Under the pieces are notes generated by a model that was given only the letters and a program-made list of their open reading frames with translations, did not search any database and was not told the origin of the DNA. Shown one piece after another: positions 58,987 through 61,538 of a stretch of DNA of 61,538 nt. The stretch lies in the NCBI GenBank assembly GCA_964472715.1, contig CAYYMT010000003.1, positions 1 through 61,538 on the forward strand, given 5' to 3'. Numbering within the stretch: the stretch's first letter is position 1; the number at the start of each line of letters is the position of its first letter. The position numbers and the translations under genes were made by a program. The DNA comes from JAFGTP01 sp964472715 (GTDB taxonomy: Bacteria; Fidelibacterota; UBA2242; JAFGTP01).

Positions 58987-60993
58987 ATGGAGAGTATAGA
59001 TATTTCAAAGGTCATGCAAATAAAATTATCCGATGAATTGCCCCCGGATCCGGTTTTCAAAAAAGGGATTCGCAGAGCGCCATCCAGAGGGTTTAACCTG
59101 ACCAAACGGGAAACGGAAATCGCATTGCGAAACGCCTTGCGGTATATTCCACAAAAATTACATAAAACATTAGCGCCGGAATTTCTGGAAGAATTAAAAA
59201 CCCATGGCCGTATTTACGGCTATCGCTACCGTCCGCAGGGAGAAATCAAAGGACGCCCGGTGGAGGATTACAACGGTATTTTGGAAGCCCGGGCTTTACA
59301 GGTCAATATTGACAACAATCTTGATTTCGATGTGGCGCTCTATCCCTATGAACTGGTGACCTATGGGGAAACCGGCCAGGTTTGCCAAAACTGGATGCAG
59401 TACCGCCTGATCAAAAAATATCTGGAAATTATCCGGGAAGACCAAACCCTGGTGGTCAGCAGCGGCCATCCGGTTGGAATTTTTCCTTCCGGTAAACAAG
59501 CGCCCTTAGTGATCTCCACCAATGGTCTGATGGTTGGCAAATGGGACAATCCCGACCATTTTGCCAAACTCACCGCCCTGGGAGTCACCAATTATGGTCA
59601 GATGACCGCCGGCGGCTGGATGTATATCGGCCCTCAGGGAATTGTACACGGCACCTACATCACTGTACTGAATGCCGGCCGCAAATATTTAGGTATTCCC
59701 GAAGATAAAGATCTGAAAGGCGTCTTTTATGTCAGTTCCGGTCTGGGAGGAATGTCCGGTGCGCAACCCAAAGCCACGGAAATTGCCGGTGGTATTGGCG
59801 TTTTTGCCGAAGTGGACGAAAGCCGTATTAAAACCCGCCATGAACAAGGCTGGGTCAGTAAGGTGTCCGGTGATCTTGACCGGATCCTCAGTTGGATGCT
59901 GGAGTATAAGCAAAAAGGCGAAGCGGTCTCAATCGCTTACCATGGCAATATTGTCGATCTGCTGGAATATTTAGACCAAAAAAATGTGCCTGTAGAATTG
60001 ATTTCCGACCAAACGTCCTGCCATGCCGTTTATGAAGGCGGATACACTCCGGTGGGGTATAGTTTTGACGAGGGCCGGAAGATACTGCGTAATGATCCGG
60101 AAAAATTCAAAAAATTAGTTGACGAATCCCTGGCACGCCATTACACTGTGATCAAAAAATTGACCGATAAAGGCGCTCATTTCTGGGATTACGGCAATTC
60201 CTTTATGGCTTCTGTTTTTGACGCCGGAATTAAGGAAATCGCCAGCAACCGGGCGGATACATCGGAAGGCTTTATCTGGCCATCCTATGTGGAAGATATC
60301 ATGGGCCCGGTCTGTTTTGACAGAGGCTTCGGCCCCTTTCGCTGGGTATGCCTGAGCGGAAAAGATGAAGACCTTCACGCCACAGATCAGGCGGCCATGA
60401 CCTGTATCAACCCCAATGAAAGTTCCGTGCATCGGGATAATCATCACTGGATTGCCACTGCCGAAGAAAACAAATTGGTGGTCGGTACCAAAGCCCGCAT
60501 TCTCTATTCCGACGAAGTGGGCCGGGTGGAGATCGCGCTGAAGTTCAATCAATTGGTCCGGGAAGGTAAGATCGGCCCGGTGCTTCTGGGACGGGACCAC
60601 CATGATGTCTCCGGTACCGATTCCCCCTTTCGCGAAACCGCGAATATCTATGACGGCAGCCGTACCACTGCCGATATGTCAGTGCAATGCTTTGCCGGCA
60701 ATGTCGCCCGGGGAATGACCCTGGTGGTGCTGTCCAATGGCGGCGGCGTCGGCATTGGCCGCGCTTCCAATGGCGGGAATGCGATTTTACTGGATGGCAG
60801 CGCCAAAGCCGATAAAATAATCACCAAAGGACTTTCCTGGGATGTCATGGGTGGCGTTGCCCGACGTAATTGGGCCGGGAATAAAAACGCCATCACAACC
60901 TCTATGAGATGGAACCAACACAACCAAAAAAAGGGACAGATAACAATTCCTTACCAGGTTGATGACGATATAATAACCAATTTATTGAAGTAA
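58987..60993 (+). CDS. hutU: Urocanate hydratase, long form
   Basis: Second enzyme of histidine breakdown: urocanate to imidazolonepropionate, with tightly bound NAD+. The 668 residues are about 110 longer than the common bacterial enzyme and close to the animal form and some Bacteroidota forms. Seen: YGQMTAGGWMYIGPQGIVHG at about 203-222, the NAD loop VSSGLGGMSGAQPKA at 249-263, and VCFDRGFGPFRWVCLSG with Cys443, the likely active-site cysteine of this conserved motif. AGGAGG precedes the ATG. No hutH, hutI or hutG neighbour is visible, and a strong terminator follows at 61001, so it is transcribed alone here. Confidence 0.95.
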   Translation: MESIDISKVMQIKLSDELPPDPVFKKGIRRAPSRGFNLTKRETEIALRNALRYIPQKLHKTLAPEFLEELKTHGRIYGYRYRPQGEIKGRPVEDYNGILEARALQVNIDNNLDFDVALYPYELVTYGETGQVCQNWMQYRLIKKYLEIIREDQTLVVSSGHPVGIFPSGKQAPLVISTNGLMVGKWDNPDHFAKLTALGVTNYGQMTAGGWMYIGPQGIVHGTYITVLNAGRKYLGIPEDKDLKGVFYVSSGLGGMSGAQPKATEIAGGIGVFAEVDESRIKTRHEQGWVSKVSGDLDRILSWMLEYKQKGEAVSIAYHGNIVDLLEYLDQKNVPVELISDQTSCHAVYEGGYTPVGYSFDEGRKILRNDPEKFKKLVDESLARHYTVIKKLTDKGAHFWDYGNSFMASVFDAGIKEIASNRADTSEGFIWPSYVEDIMGPVCFDRGFGPFRWVCLSGKDEDLHATDQAAMTCINPNESSVHRDNHHWIATAEENKLVVGTKARILYSDEVGRVEIALKFNQLVREGKIGPVLLGRDHHDVSGTDSPFRETANIYDGSRTTADMSVQCFAGNVARGMTLVVLSNGGGVGIGRASNGGNAILLDGSAKADKIITKGLSWDVMGGVARRNWAGNKNAITTSMRWNQHNQKKGQITIPYQVDDDIITNLLK

Positions 60994-61000
60994 GATACAC

Positions 61001-61029
61001 AAGCCTCACAATCATTGTGAGGCTTTTTT
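61001..61029 (+). terminator. Terminator of hutU
   Basis: AAGCCTCACAA and TTGTGAGGCTT form a perfect 11-bp stem with a three-base loop, running into six T. It begins eight bases after the hutU stop codon. Confidence 0.95.
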
Positions 61030-61180
61030 ACTTTTTTTCTTAAACATACTTGCCTTTTACCAATATTTTTTTAAATTAATTTATACGGTATTTCTTTTTA
61101 TTTAATCACTTTCGCATAATTTTGCATCTCTTTCAGAGATCAGAAAGAAAATTGTTTAAATAAAATAAAGGAAATTAAAC

Positions 61181-61538
61181 ATGAAAAAATTATTAAGCAT
61201 CTGTTTGGTTTTAATCATGGCTCTTGGGAGTGTTTGGGGGCAACTTGTTATTAATGAAATCCATGCTGATCCGGATTCTGAACACGGGGATGCTAATGGA
61301 GATGGGACGGTTGATAGTAATGATGATGAATTTATTGAATTAGTGAATGGCTCAACAAATGATTTAGATATTAGTAAATGGAAAATATACGAGGATACCT
61401 ACCCAACATCACCCAGGTTTCAATTTCCAACCAATACAATTGTCGAACCTTACCAGGCAGTTGTTGTATTTGGAGGAGGCTCTGCCAACGGCAATTTTGG
61501 TAATGCAATTGTATTAATTTCAAGTAAATCCCTCAATC
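61181..61538 (+). CDS. Exported lamin-tail-domain protein, 5' part
   Basis: ATG at 61181 after AAAGGA opens a frame that continues past the window edge (119 codons seen). It has a signal peptide (MKKLLSICLVLIMALGSVWG) then a lamin-tail domain: QLVINEIHADPD, DDEFIELVNGSTNDLDISKW, and FPTNTIVEPYQAVVVFGGG. An Asp-rich loop (DANGDGTVDSNDD), like a calcium or dockerin site, is inserted after the first strand. In FCB bacteria such proteins are often large, secreted and carry a T9SS tail, but the C terminus is not visible here. A small hairpin (ATCTCT/AGAGAT) lies in its leader. Confidence 0.8.
   Translation, partial: MKKLLSICLVLIMALGSVWGQLVINEIHADPDSEHGDANGDGTVDSNDDEFIELVNGSTNDLDISKWKIYEDTYPTSPRFQFPTNTIVEPYQAVVVFGGGSANGNFGNAIVLISSKSLN

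Overview
The window is chromosomal DNA from a Gram-negative bacterium that most resembles the FCB superphylum (Bacteroidota, Calditrichota, Marinimicrobia, KSB1 and relatives). The evidence is a TonB-dependent receptor with an N-terminal carboxypeptidase-regulatory-like domain, a PorV/PorQ-type outer-membrane protein, a secreted protein with a type IX secretion (T9SS) C-terminal sorting domain, an enlarged SecA ending in a SEC-C zinc motif, secY followed directly by map with no adk, and a long-form urocanate hydratase. A heptose-7-phosphate kinase implies lipopolysaccharide. The DNA is moderately AT-rich. A run of ten N at 15628-15637 marks a scaffold join, so gene order across that point is assumed, not shown. 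The exact phylum cannot be settled by eye.

Layout. (1) 1-2085: the first codons of a gene leaving the left edge, a Prx6-type peroxiredoxin, then about 1.1 kb of non-coding, palindrome-rich repeat DNA. (2) 2086-9627, minus strand: a three-gene envelope operon (TonB receptor, T9SS-tailed secreted protein, PorV-like protein) with its own promoter and a roughly 290-nt leader. (3) 9973-15515, minus: nusB-secA-tRNA-Leu-tig-clpP, for protein export, folding and turnover; the ClpP has Asn where the catalytic Asp is expected. (4) 15908-49851, minus: about 34 kb of head-to-tail genes joining tRNA-Thr/Tyr/Gly/Thr-tuf-rpmG-tRNA-Trp-secE-nusG-rplKAJL-rpoBC with the str, S10, spc and alpha ribosomal operons, ending in a family-10-like glycosyl hydrolase and a UDP-glucose pyrophosphorylase. 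Two tuf copies look identical at DNA level. (5) 50078-61538, mostly plus: UDP-glucuronate 4-epimerase, heptose kinase and a secreted putative glycosidase; a minus-strand pair (HD-domain protein and amidinotransferase-fold enzyme); then folC, a DUF3472 secreted protein, urocanate hydratase with a strong terminator, and the start of a lamin-tail-domain secreted protein.

How it works together. Region 4 makes the core transcription and translation apparatus as one physical block, reading from a promoter upstream of the tRNA genes with few internal breaks. Regions 2 and 3 supply export through Sec and across the outer membrane. Region 5 and the two genes at the end of region 4 feed nucleotide sugars and heptose into surface polysaccharide. 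I see no CRISPR array, rRNA gene, prophage, intact transposase or obvious new defence system. The least explained items are the repeat island at 1132-2009, the leader of the TonB operon, the ClpP active-site substitution and the secreted putative glycosidase in the sugar operon.
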